The notes under the pieces are model-generated. The model ran no database searches, was not told the origin of the DNA, and saw only the letters and a list, made by a program, of their open reading frames with translations. The translations under genes were made by a program, and so were the position numbers. From contig PLAH01000048.1 of NCBI GenBank assembly GCA_003134045.1, positions 1 to 34,963 of the forward strand: 34,963 bases of DNA, written 5' to 3'. Positions within the stretch are counted from its first letter, which is position 1, and every line of letters begins with the position of its first letter. This document shows, one piece after another, positions 8,332 to 16,459 of this stretch. The DNA is from Gammaproteobacteria bacterium (GTDB taxonomy: Bacteria > Pseudomonadota > Gammaproteobacteria > Steroidobacterales > Steroidobacteraceae).

Positions 8332-9291
8332 TCACTCAAAGACCACTCGTGGCAGATAAAACGATACCACCCAGTTCGGACTATCGACGATCTCACTGAT
8401 GCGGAGGTCCCCGCAGACGCTGCACAGCATATAGGCATGCTCCGCGCCGAGCCCCTGAGTCCGGCCGAGCAGATCGATCATCTCACGCACGGCATTTTGT
8501 GACGCCTCCATGAGATCCGGACCTATCCCCATGGTCACGTCATACCCTTTTTCGTCCAGATGGCGGCTGACGGGCCCGCGCGAGAGAAATCGCGGGAACC
8601 GCTGATTGCCCCCCTTGATGAGATCAATGTGCGCGGTGACGCTCATGGGAGATTCGATGGCGGTTCCGCAAACCTCACCGTCTCCCTGAGCGGCGTGAGG
8701 ATCTCCGATGGAGAACAATGCGCCCTTCACTTTAACCGGCAAGTACAGCTCGACGCCCTCGCCAAGGTCGCGAATGTCCATGTTGCCGCCGGTCTCGTAC
8801 GGCGGGAGCGTGCCAAAGCTGCCGGACTGCGCCCGGGCAACACCTATCGTTCCGCAAAATGGCTTCAACGGTACGCGGGCCCACTTTCCGTACGCCGCCG
8901 GCACGCCAAACGAGCGGTCATAGCTCCAGATGTGCAGGGCGAAATCGGGAAAATCCGCTGCCAGCAGCCCAAACTCCGGAAACACTCCCGTCCACCCCCA
9001 ACCGCAGGTCTCAAAGCCCAGCAACGTGACCTTCAATGTATCGCCCGGCTCCGCACCGTCGACATACACAGGTCCCGCGATCGGATTGACCAGATCGGGG
9101 TCGAGCGTCGGGAGTTCACCGACCGTCGACCTGGCGGTGATCTGGCCACCCATCACGTCGAGGTCCTTGAATTCCACGCAATCCCCGGGCGCAATCGTGA
9201 TGGCAGGGGGGCGGGCATTGTCCCAGCTCAGATGCTGCTGGTGCCGGTGGATCGTATGCGCTCCGCTCTGATCATGTCTCGCAGGGTTCAT
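8332..9291 (-). CDS. Acetamidase/formamidase family protein
   Basis: The 319-residue protein matches the FmdA/AmdA family along its length: LSWDNARPPAITIAPGDCVEFKDLDVMGGQI at the N-terminus, GPVYVDGAEPGDTLKV, SIGDPHAAQGDGEVCGTAIE in the active-site half, and a C-terminal AYMLCSVCGDLRISEIVD. The family hydrolyses short amides to the acid and ammonia. No signal peptide is seen, so it should be cytoplasmic, unlike the truncated relative at 12991. I start at ATG 9291 where homology begins; the frame is open to 9363, but that start would run through the palindrome at 9345-9366. It is the first gene of a minus-strand operon, divergent from the SDR gene. Confidence 0.9.
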   Translation of the reverse strand: MNPARHDQSGAHTIHRHQQHLSWDNARPPAITIAPGDCVEFKDLDVMGGQITARSTVGELPTLDPDLVNPIAGPVYVDGAEPGDTLKVTLLGFETCGWGWTGVFPEFGLLAADFPDFALHIWSYDRSFGVPAAYGKWARVPLKPFCGTIGVARAQSGSFGTLPPYETGGNMDIRDLGEGVELYLPVKVKGALFSIGDPHAAQGDGEVCGTAIESPMSVTAHIDLIKGGNQRFPRFLSRGPVSRHLDEKGYDVTMGIGPDLMEASQNAVREMIDLLGRTQGLGAEHAYMLCSVCGDLRISEIVDSPNWVVSFYLPRVVFE

Positions 9292-9344
9292 CGAGAGTGT
9301 CCTGATCGTATCGAGGCGAGTGTCACATAGCGATGCGTTTATTG

Positions 9345-9366
9345 TAAGTGATCGATCGTTCATTTA
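9345..9366. promoter_or_regulatory. 22-bp palindrome between divergent amidase and SDR genes
   Basis: Nine of eleven symmetric base pairs match, around a core TGATCGATCGTTCA (9349-9362). Length, symmetry and placement between divergent start codons suggest an operator for a dimeric regulator of TetR type. No regulator gene is adjacent; the TetR gene at 34563 is 25 kb away, so a link is speculative. Confidence 0.45.
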
Positions 9367-9411
9367 TTCTCAGACCGCAATTCCGCGGCCATGGGATACG
9401 GGAGTTGATGA

Positions 9412-10158
9412 ATGAAGCAACGCGTGGCACTCGTGACGGGCGGTGGCCGGGGGATCGGCCGTGAGGCGGCGCTGCTGCTGTCGGCCGCCGGATCGCGCGT
9501 GATGGTCGTGTCGCGCAACGTGGACGAGCTGGCCGCCGTGGGCCTCGAGTATGTCGCGGCCGATCTCGGCACTCCCGAGGGTTGCGCACTGGCGGTCGGC
9601 GAAACCGAGCGGCGATTGGGGCCGATCGACCTTCTTGTCGTGAATCATGGCATCGGTTCGGCTCACGAGCGGCTGGTGTGGGAACAGGATCCCGAGGTCT
9701 GGCGCGAAACGATGCGCATCAACCTCGATGGTCCGTTCGAGCTCGCGCGACTCACGGTAGGGGGAATGTGCAAGCGCGGCTTCGGGCGGCTCGTGTTCAC
9801 CAGCTCGACCGCCGGCGAGAAGGCGGAAAGGTCCGGCAGCGCCTACACCGCCTCAAAGCACGGAGTGATCGGACTTGCCCGGGCGGTCGCCCAAGATGCC
9901 GGACCTTTCGGAGTCCCATCCAATGCCGTGCTGCCCGGCTGGGTGCGCACCGCGATGGCCGAGCGGTCAGCGCGCACGGAGGCCGAGCGACGCGGCATCA
10001 CCGTCGAGCAAGTCTGGGAAGAGCGCGCAGCAATCTACCCGCAGAAGCGGGTATTGGAGCCGCGCGAAGTCGCGCAGGTGATCGCATTTCTCTGCAGCGA
10101 TGCGGCCGGGGGTGTGAACGGAGAGGCGATCACCGTGGCTCTTGGCGGCATGTGGTAG
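9412..10158 (+). CDS. SDR-family NAD(P)-dependent oxidoreductase
   Basis: The 248-residue protein is a classical short-chain dehydrogenase/reductase. It has the dinucleotide-binding TGGGRGIG at residues 9-16, the VNHGIG segment, the catalytic Ser in FTSSTA (about 131), and Tyr145 and Lys149 in YTASKHG. A PGWVRT loop and a VNGEAITVALGG C-terminus complete the family pattern. Substrate cannot be told from sequence; the family oxidises or reduces alcohols and ketones. GGGAG lies a few bases before the ATG. It ends seven bases inside the start of the binding-protein gene, so the two are probably co-translated. Confidence 0.9.
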   Translation: MKQRVALVTGGGRGIGREAALLLSAAGSRVMVVSRNVDELAAVGLEYVAADLGTPEGCALAVGETERRLGPIDLLVVNHGIGSAHERLVWEQDPEVWRETMRINLDGPFELARLTVGGMCKRGFGRLVFTSSTAGEKAERSGSAYTASKHGVIGLARAVAQDAGPFGVPSNAVLPGWVRTAMAERSARTEAERRGITVEQVWEERAAIYPQKRVLEPREVAQVIAFLCSDAAGGVNGEAITVALGGMW

Positions 10159-11267
10159 CGCATCGAGTAACGCTGCTCACGGTGCTCCTGTTTGGTGCAG
10201 GTTCCCTGACCGCCTGCGGCGGCCATACCGGCGCAGGAGCGCCCGACAAGACCCTGAATGTCTCTAACTGGGCGGGCTACATCGCTCCGGACACAGTCGC
10301 CAATTTCGAGCGTGAGACAGGCATAGAGGTTCACTACAGCACCTACGAATCGAACGAAATAAGCGAGACCAAGCTGCTGACGGGACACAGTAATTACGAT
10401 GTCGTGACTTCCGCGGATGCTTTCTTCGAGCGCCAGCTGCAGGCCGGCGTTTTTCGTAAGCTGGACAAGACGGCGCTGCCGAACAGCGTCAATCTGGATC
10501 CCGAGGTCGTACAAAAGCTCGGCGTGCACGACCCGGGGAATCTGTACGCCGTGCCGTACCTGTGGACGGAGGCTGGCCTGGGTTACAACGTCGACAAAAT
10601 CCGCGAGCGCCTGGGGTCGGCTGAACCGGACAGCTGGTCATTGCTCTTCGATCCCAAGAACGCGGCGGTGCTCAAGGACTGCGGCATCATGATCGTCGAT
10701 TCCCCGGAGGACGTATTGCCCTCCGTGCTGATCTATCTCGGAAAGGACCCTAACAGCCGCGACCCCGCGGATTGGACGGCGGCGGCCGATGTGCTGATGC
10801 GGATACGGCCGTATGTGCGTTCGATCGAGGCCGAGGGAATCATCGGGGACCTCGCCAACGGCAGCCTCTGTCTGGGCTTGACGTGGGGCGGCGAGGTCAC
10901 CCAGGCACGCTACCGCGCGCTCGAAGCAGGCAACGGGGTGAAGATCCGCTATTTCGTGCCGCGCGAGGGAGCCGTCGCCGGCCTCGACATGCTCGCCATA
11001 CCGGCCGATGCACCGCATCCCGAAAACGCCCACAAATGGCTGAACTACTTGATGCGACCGCGGGTGATCGCCGACATCAGCAACGCCCTGAAATATCCCA
11101 ACGGAAACAGCGCTTCGCTGCCGTTCGTGCAGGAGGCGATCAAGAACGACCCGGCCATCTATCCCGAGGCGAAGATTCGCGCCAAACTGTCGATCGAAAC
11201 GATGCAACCGCCGGAGCTGAAGCGCTTGATGACCCGCCTTTGGACGCGGTTCCGGACGGGGCAGTGA
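10152..11267 (+). CDS. Extracellular solute-binding lipoprotein, polyamine (PotD/PotF) type
   Basis: The 371-residue protein starts at GTG 10152, overlapping the SDR stop. It has a lipoprotein signal peptide with lipobox LTAC (Cys22). The mature part begins KTLNVSNWAGYIAPDTVANFERETGIEV, the hallmark of spermidine/putrescine-binding proteins, and keeps the PYLWTEAGLGYN and AVAGLDMLAIPADAPHPENAHKW regions of that family. In Gram-negative bacteria such proteins normally deliver polyamines to an ABC permease. No permease or ATPase gene is in the window, so it is an orphan and may work with a transporter elsewhere or as a sensor. The long open frame upstream (from 9582) is only a shadow of the SDR gene. 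Confidence 0.85.
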   Translation: MVAHRVTLLTVLLFGAGSLTACGGHTGAGAPDKTLNVSNWAGYIAPDTVANFERETGIEVHYSTYESNEISETKLLTGHSNYDVVTSADAFFERQLQAGVFRKLDKTALPNSVNLDPEVVQKLGVHDPGNLYAVPYLWTEAGLGYNVDKIRERLGSAEPDSWSLLFDPKNAAVLKDCGIMIVDSPEDVLPSVLIYLGKDPNSRDPADWTAAADVLMRIRPYVRSIEAEGIIGDLANGSLCLGLTWGGEVTQARYRALEAGNGVKIRYFVPREGAVAGLDMLAIPADAPHPENAHKWLNYLMRPRVIADISNALKYPNGNSASLPFVQEAIKNDPAIYPEAKIRAKLSIETMQPPELKRLMTRLWTRFRTGQ

Positions 11268-11342
11268 GCCTGTGGGTGCCGTCGAAGCCTATTTTGTCGG
11301 GTCCTGGGTCGAAGGCCGCGCGGTGACCATGGCCGTGGACCG

Positions 11343-12887
11343 ATGAGCCAGGCGGCAGATCCAGTCGGCACTCTCGACGCAGCATTGGCGCATGCGGCGC
11401 GGCTCCTTGATACCCGACCCCTTCTGGCAGCAGAACAGGCGCAGGAGATACTCAGGGTGGTGCCGGGCCAGCTGCTGGCGAGGCTGCTGCCCGCCCGGCA
11501 TAATCTCGCGCTCGTGTTGCATCGTCAAAACAAGGCGGCGGAGGCGCTCTCCGTCGTCGATGAGTGCCTGTCGGCCGAGCCGCGTCACACCGGCCACCGC
11601 AACCTCAAGGCGGCCATTCTCGGTACGATCGGGGAGTACGAGGCCGCGCTGCAACTCTACCGGGATGTGCTGAACGAGTACCCCGATCAGGCCAAGGTCT
11701 GGATGAGCTTCGGGCACGCATTGAAGACCGCCGGACACGAGGAAGACGGCATCGATGCCTATCGCCGCAGCATCGAACTGATGCCGCGTCTGGGAGAGGC
11801 GTACTGGAGCCTCGCCAACCTGAAGACCTTTCGATTTGCACCGCAGGATGTCGGTGCGATGCGTGCCGCGCTGAGTGCTGCCGGATTGGATCCGCAGGAG
11901 CGGCTCCACTTCCACTTCGCGCTCGGCAAGGCGCTGGAGGACCGCGGGCAGTTCGAGGAGTCCTTCGAGCACTATGCCGAGGGAAACCGACTGCGCCGGC
12001 TGGACCTTCGGTACGACGCGGAAGAGCATCACCACAAGCTGGCAAGGTCCCACGACCTCTTTACCGCAGAGTTTCTTCACGAGCGGGCCGGCGCAGGCTG
12101 TCCCGCGCCGGATCCGATCTTCATCATCGGGTTGCCGCGCTCGGGATCGACGCTGCTCGAGCAAATCCTTGCCAGCCACTCGCAGGTGGAGGGCACGATG
12201 GAACTGCCCGACATCATCGCCATCGCGCGCCGTCTCGCGGCCGCCGCCCCCGGCGCGGACGACGCCGACGCCGCGAATTACCCCGGCGTGCTGACCGCGC
12301 TCACCGAGGATCAATGGCTTAGGCTAGGCGCAGAGTATCTCGAGCGCACGCGCATTCACCGCAAGCGCGGGCCGCCGTTCTTCATCGACAAGATGCCCAA
12401 TAATTTCGTGCACCTTGGGCTGATACTCTTGGCGCTGCCGAATGCGAAGATCATCGACGCGCGGCGCCATCCGCTCGCCTGCGGCTTGTCCGGTTTCAAG
12501 CAGCATTTTGCGATGGGGCAGCAGTTCAGCTACAGCCTCGAGGACATCGGCCGATATTACCGGGACTACGTGGCTCTGATGGCGCACTTCGACCGCGTGG
12601 CCCCGGGGCGCGTTCACCGCGTGATTTACGAGCAACTGGTGGATGACACCGAGGCGCAGGTGCGCGCGCTGCTCGATTACTGCGGCCTCCCGTTCGAACC
12701 AGAATGCATGCGCTTCTACGAGAATTCCCGCGGCGTGCGCACCGCGAGTTCCCAGCAAGTGCGCCAGCCTATTTTCCGCGACGGCGTGGACCAATGGCGA
12801 AATTTCGAGCCATGGCTGCTGCCTCTGAAACAGGCGCTCGGCCCGGTGCTGGGCGCGTATCCCGGTGTTCCCGAGTACCACGAATAG
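11343..12887 (+). CDS. TPR-containing sulfotransferase
   Basis: The 514-residue protein has tetratricopeptide-like helix pairs over about residues 1-245 (for example GEYEAALQLYRDVLNEYPD and AKVWMSFGHALKTAGHEEDGIDAYRR). From about residue 258 follows a sulfotransferase domain with the PAPS 5'-phosphosulfate loop FIIGLPRSGSTLLEQILASH. The 3'-phosphate region lies around the segment RRHPLACGLSGF. The family moves a sulfuryl group from PAPS to a hydroxyl or amine; the TPR part probably selects the acceptor. No signal peptide is seen. It follows the binding-protein gene by 75 bases on the same strand. Confidence 0.88.
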   Translation: MSQAADPVGTLDAALAHAARLLDTRPLLAAEQAQEILRVVPGQLLARLLPARHNLALVLHRQNKAAEALSVVDECLSAEPRHTGHRNLKAAILGTIGEYEAALQLYRDVLNEYPDQAKVWMSFGHALKTAGHEEDGIDAYRRSIELMPRLGEAYWSLANLKTFRFAPQDVGAMRAALSAAGLDPQERLHFHFALGKALEDRGQFEESFEHYAEGNRLRRLDLRYDAEEHHHKLARSHDLFTAEFLHERAGAGCPAPDPIFIIGLPRSGSTLLEQILASHSQVEGTMELPDIIAIARRLAAAAPGADDADAANYPGVLTALTEDQWLRLGAEYLERTRIHRKRGPPFFIDKMPNNFVHLGLILLALPNAKIIDARRHPLACGLSGFKQHFAMGQQFSYSLEDIGRYYRDYVALMAHFDRVAPGRVHRVIYEQLVDDTEAQVRALLDYCGLPFEPECMRFYENSRGVRTASSQQVRQPIFRDGVDQWRNFEPWLLPLKQALGPVLGAYPGVPEYHE

Positions 12888-12990
12888 CGCGGCTGCCACG
12901 GCGGCCGCATCCAATCCCTCCTCCTCCGGGAGGATGGCGACGGTCCGGGCAATCGGGCATAACGGCCCGAGGATTCCCTGGAGCAAGCTT

Positions 12991-13383
12991 ATGAGAGTCT
13001 CTATGCGCCGAGTGCTGTTGATCATCTGCGTGTTCATGAGCGCGGCGCCTGCGCTTCAAGCGGCCGACTACACACTGCTCGCGACGCCGCAGTCCGTTGA
13101 ATGGGGCTACTACTCCAGCGAGGCGAAGCCCGCTCTGACCGTGCACTCGTTAGTGTATTCGCCATCGGCGCAGACTCTATTGTCTGCCCTGGCCTTCGCG
13201 CTTGCGACCGAGTCCGGTCAAGTAGCAGCGGCCCAATGGCGCTTCGTGTCGGATCAATCCGAAACCCTGGAAAACCTCAAAAAGAGCGGCGGAATCGCAT
13301 TTCATCTACGCGACGCAGCGGGTACCTCCTTTCAGCATCTCGGCTTTAAACGCGAAGCGATATTTGGTCTTGGTACTGCCTGA
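12991..13383 (+). pseudogene. N-terminal remnant of a periplasmic acetamidase-like protein fused to unrelated sequence
   Basis: ATG 12991 follows GGAG and begins a Sec signal peptide ending around LQAADY. The next 30 residues (LLATPQSVEWGYYSS, then EAKPALTVHS) match the start of exported acetamidase/formamidase proteins, where the family normally continues with SGDTV. The match stops there. The remaining 75 residues (ALAFALATESGQVAAAQW and on) are not recognised and may belong to another gene or an old frameshift. The whole reading is 130 residues against 300 or more in the family. I call it a broken gene; a novel small exported protein is possible but less likely. Confidence 0.5.
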
Positions 13384-13417
13384 GATTGTTTGCCGCGCGG
13401 ATGCCGATCGTCGCGGT

Positions 13418-13990
13418 TCACTCGGCGGATATCCGTCGCACGAATTGGTTCAGCGCCGGTCTGCCGTCTTCCCAAATCGTAAACGGCGTATCCAAGGACT
13501 CCTGCGGCATCTGCAAAATGAGCGTCCTGCTGGCGGCGATGAAACGCAATGTCGCCAGATCGATCGCATAAGCGCGCGTAAGCGGCGCGCCGTGATGCGG
13601 CACGTATAGGTCGCCACCCGAATCCAGGTTCACCGGCAAGGATTCCAACGGCTGTAGATTCAATTCCCTGCCCTCGCTCAGCAATCGCATCGCACCTTCA
13701 TTGGATTGAGGTCGCGACAACATGCGGCTATCCACCGTCGACCAGCGATAGAGCAGCAAGTAATCTTTGAACGTGCCCGAGTGGTCGACTTCGACGGCGA
13801 CCAGGGTCGCATAGTCGCGTGCGTAGGCAGCGACGTCGTTGCGATCGCGCGCGAACACGATCGGCTTCGATACCACCGTCAGGGTGTTGCCGGTGCGCTC
13901 ATCGAATATCTCGCGTCCGGGCGCAGAAGGAGTGCCGCTGCAGGCGCACAGCGCCTGCACCATCAGCGTAAACATCCAAAGACGACGCAT
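13418..13990 (-). CDS. Small lipoprotein at the end of the cytochrome operon
   Basis: The 190-residue protein has a short signal peptide with lipobox LCAC (Cys17), so it should be membrane-anchored in the cell envelope. No cysteine pairs, heme motifs or known domain are visible. The mature part is mixed alpha/beta in look, with GNTLTVVSKPIVFARDRN near the start and DLATLRFIAASRTLILQM near the end. It starts nine bases after the beta-barrel gene stops, so it is the last gene of the minus-strand cytochrome operon. A role in assembly or stabilisation of the outer-membrane complex is a guess from position only. Confidence 0.75.
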   Translation of the reverse strand: MRRLWMFTLMVQALCACSGTPSAPGREIFDERTGNTLTVVSKPIVFARDRNDVAAYARDYATLVAVEVDHSGTFKDYLLLYRWSTVDSRMLSRPQSNEGAMRLLSEGRELNLQPLESLPVNLDSGGDLYVPHHGAPLTRAYAIDLATLRFIAASRTLILQMPQESLDTPFTIWEDGRPALNQFVRRISAE

Positions 13991-13999
13991 GGGAGGGCG

Positions 14000-16459
14000 C
14001 TAAAAGCGCAACCGGTAGGTGGCGGAGACATAGAGATTACGTTGTTCAAGCGAACTCATCTCCAGTGTCCCGGCGAGATTCGGCAGCTGCTGCTGCGCCT
14101 GCTGTCGCTGCAGCTGGTAGCCGGCGATGACTTCGAATATTTGCCTGAGGCTGACCCAATCGGCACGCACCTCCGGCAGATACAGGGTTTGCCTGCCGCC
14201 GAGTTGCGGGTCGTCCAGTCGCGCCACGTTGAAGCGCGGACCGAGGCGCCAGGCGCCCGCGACCGGGAAGCGGGCATCCCAGGTCAGGGTGGTGCTGCGC
14301 GAACTCGGCGAGTCGTCGATGCGCACGCCGAAGATGTGCAAGTCGCTGGCGCGCAGCAGGCTGGAACCGGCGAGCTGCAGACTGGCATCCTTGTCCAGTC
14401 CCGTCGAGGGGGTCGCGGGCACGCCGCCCGACGCGGGTGTGGAACCCAGGCGCAATGCTGCGAGATCCGCCATCACCTGCCACCGCTCGCCCAGCGACCG
14501 GCTCACCGACAGCACGACGGTATCGCTCTGGGCAGTGCGATCGAGCGCCAGCTGTTTCAGCCGCGCCGGCGCAACTGAGGCCTGCAGTGCGCGCAGATCC
14601 AAGGCCGACTGGCCGATGAGCACGTCGTTCAACTCCAGCAACGGGCTGTGGCGATGGTCCAGGTTGACGCCGAATATCCAATGTTCGCCGATTCTGAAGT
14701 TGCCGATCAGCGTGGCCGAGTTCAGTTGCTGAAAGTAGATGTCGTAATCGGCCAGCGCGATGGCCGTAAGCCCGGGTCGGGAGAAGCGAGTTTGAAAGCC
14801 GATGGAGCGCCGATCCGTGAGACCCTCTTCGGTCTCGTTGAACAGATACGCATCCAGCACCAGCGACAAGAACGGGCTGTACTCGGCGCCGACGCTTTCG
14901 AATTGCTGGTTCAGGGAAAATCCGGAATAGCTGGTGTATGCGGGGTAGCCCCCCGCCACGCTCACGGAAAACCGGGAATTGATTTCATAGCCCATCGACA
15001 ACCCGTCGAATAGGCCAATGATGCCTTGGCTCGCCAGCGTCTGTCGGCCGACGCGGCCGCTCAAACCCCACGAGCGGTCGGTCAGTTCGGCGTATGCCGC
15101 GGTGGTGCGATCCTGGCTGCCGCCGGGTGTGTTCGCCGAATTGTGCGTGTAGCCTGCGTCCACGCGGCCGGTGAAATCGTAACGCGAGCCGCGGTCTCGC
15201 ACCAATAGGTCGCCGTACACCAGCGCGGCGCCGACGCTGGTGGTGCTGGTCGTGGTTCCGGCGCTCACCGTTTGCCCCTTGTCGTATTGATATCCGAGCG
15301 CCGTGCTTCCAGCCATGGTCCAGCCGCCGGCCGGCGCCGCGCCGCTTTCAAACATGCGCGGCGCGATGGAGGCGGCGGCGAGCGCCTGCAGCCGCCGGCG
15401 CACACGCTCAGCACCCGCGCCTTGCGGGTAGCGCTGCAAATAGGCCTGGTATTCGGCCTTGGCCTGCGCCAACTGGCCGGCGCGTTCGCGCACCAGTCCA
15501 AGCAATTCCTGGGCCTCGGCGCGCGCCGGGTACTCCGGTTGGTGCACCAGCCGGCTCAACAGTTCCACGGCCTCCGGGTACCGATGCTGCTCCAGGTCGG
15601 CGCGAGCAGCCGCGAGAAGTTTGCCGCGTTCCTCCGCCGTCAGGGGCGGATCGGTCGGTGGCGGGGCGGCGGCCGGCACGCCGGCATGCTCGCTGGGCGC
15701 GAGATCTCCCTGCTCGTCATTGACCGCGATCCAAGCGCGCGGATACTTGCCGAGTGCGACGTTGAGCATACGCTCCGCCTCCGCGTGCGTTGCAAAAGGG
15801 CCGAGACGCAGCCGATACCAGTGCTCGCCGTCGAGATCGATCTGCGACTCGTAGGCCTGAGTATTGTAGGCGAGCGCTGCTGCGGCAAGCGCCTCGCGCT
15901 CGAATTTCTGGCGCGACGAATCGAGGTTCACCGCATAGGTCTCGGTGTCGGCTGGTTCCAGCACCGCGGCGCTGCCTTTGCGCTGCGGCTCGATGTGGAA
16001 CAATCTCAGGCGCAGGCCCGCGGCGTTGTTGGTCGGCGCGATGACGAAATCCATGGCCTGGGACCAGTCGAGTTCCAAGGTCACTTCGCCGGGCGCCACC
16101 GACTCGAGGCGCGCGGCCGTGATCAAGTCCCCGCCGCCGCCGATCTGCGGGAATTCCGGCGGCACGTTGCCGAGCAACGTGCCGCAGTCCGGCCCCAAGC
16201 GCAAAGTGATGCGCGTGCTCGCGCCGTGGCTGACCGGCGTGTTGTTCAGGTAGCGCACCGTACAGGCGAACTGCACCAGAATGTTGGTGTGGTCGTCGTG
16301 CAAATCGGCATCGATGAGCTGCACCAGCGGCCCGCTGAGTGCACCGAGCGCCGTCGCGGCGGCCGCGCAGAACGAGGCGCCGCTCACGGCCAGCAACGCG
16401 GTCATGGCAAACCGCGATCGCGCACCTGCCGACGCCGTCGAGGAATCTGGAATGTTCAT
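14000..16459 (-). CDS. Outer-membrane beta-barrel protein with SPOR and TPR regions
   Basis: The 819-residue protein has a probable signal region (residues 1-40) and an AMIN-like beta domain (about 45-165). A SPOR-like domain follows (about 175-250, with GEHWYRLRLGPFATHAEAERML), then TPR helices (about 273-360). From about 375 to the end come alternating amphipathic strands typical of a large barrel, finishing ATYRLRF with a terminal aromatic as in BAM substrates. SPOR domains usually bind peptidoglycan. Its ATG overlaps the stop of the 46-heme gene (ATGA), so the two are coupled. By position it could play the role MtrB plays in Mtr systems, a sheath carrying heme protein through the outer membrane, but I see no sequence similarity to MtrB. 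Confidence 0.75.
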   Translation of the reverse strand: MNIPDSSTASAGARSRFAMTALLAVSGASFCAAAATALGALSGPLVQLIDADLHDDHTNILVQFACTVRYLNNTPVSHGASTRITLRLGPDCGTLLGNVPPEFPQIGGGGDLITAARLESVAPGEVTLELDWSQAMDFVIAPTNNAAGLRLRLFHIEPQRKGSAAVLEPADTETYAVNLDSSRQKFEREALAAAALAYNTQAYESQIDLDGEHWYRLRLGPFATHAEAERMLNVALGKYPRAWIAVNDEQGDLAPSEHAGVPAAAPPPTDPPLTAEERGKLLAAARADLEQHRYPEAVELLSRLVHQPEYPARAEAQELLGLVRERAGQLAQAKAEYQAYLQRYPQGAGAERVRRRLQALAAASIAPRMFESGAAPAGGWTMAGSTALGYQYDKGQTVSAGTTTSTTSVGAALVYGDLLVRDRGSRYDFTGRVDAGYTHNSANTPGGSQDRTTAAYAELTDRSWGLSGRVGRQTLASQGIIGLFDGLSMGYEINSRFSVSVAGGYPAYTSYSGFSLNQQFESVGAEYSPFLSLVLDAYLFNETEEGLTDRRSIGFQTRFSRPGLTAIALADYDIYFQQLNSATLIGNFRIGEHWIFGVNLDHRHSPLLELNDVLIGQSALDLRALQASVAPARLKQLALDRTAQSDTVVLSVSRSLGERWQVMADLAALRLGSTPASGGVPATPSTGLDKDASLQLAGSSLLRASDLHIFGVRIDDSPSSRSTTLTWDARFPVAGAWRLGPRFNVARLDDPQLGGRQTLYLPEVRADWVSLRQIFEVIAGYQLQRQQAQQQLPNLAGTLEMSSLEQRNLYVSATYRLRF

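Noticed and set aside
9582..10151. Upstream extension of the binding-protein gene by 190 codons
   Set aside because: This part is a frame-shifted shadow of the SDR gene; the lipoprotein signal begins at GTG 10152.
12905..12940. CTCC/GGAG hairpin after the sulfotransferase gene as a terminator
   Set aside because: There is no T-tract after the stem, and it lies close to the next start site.
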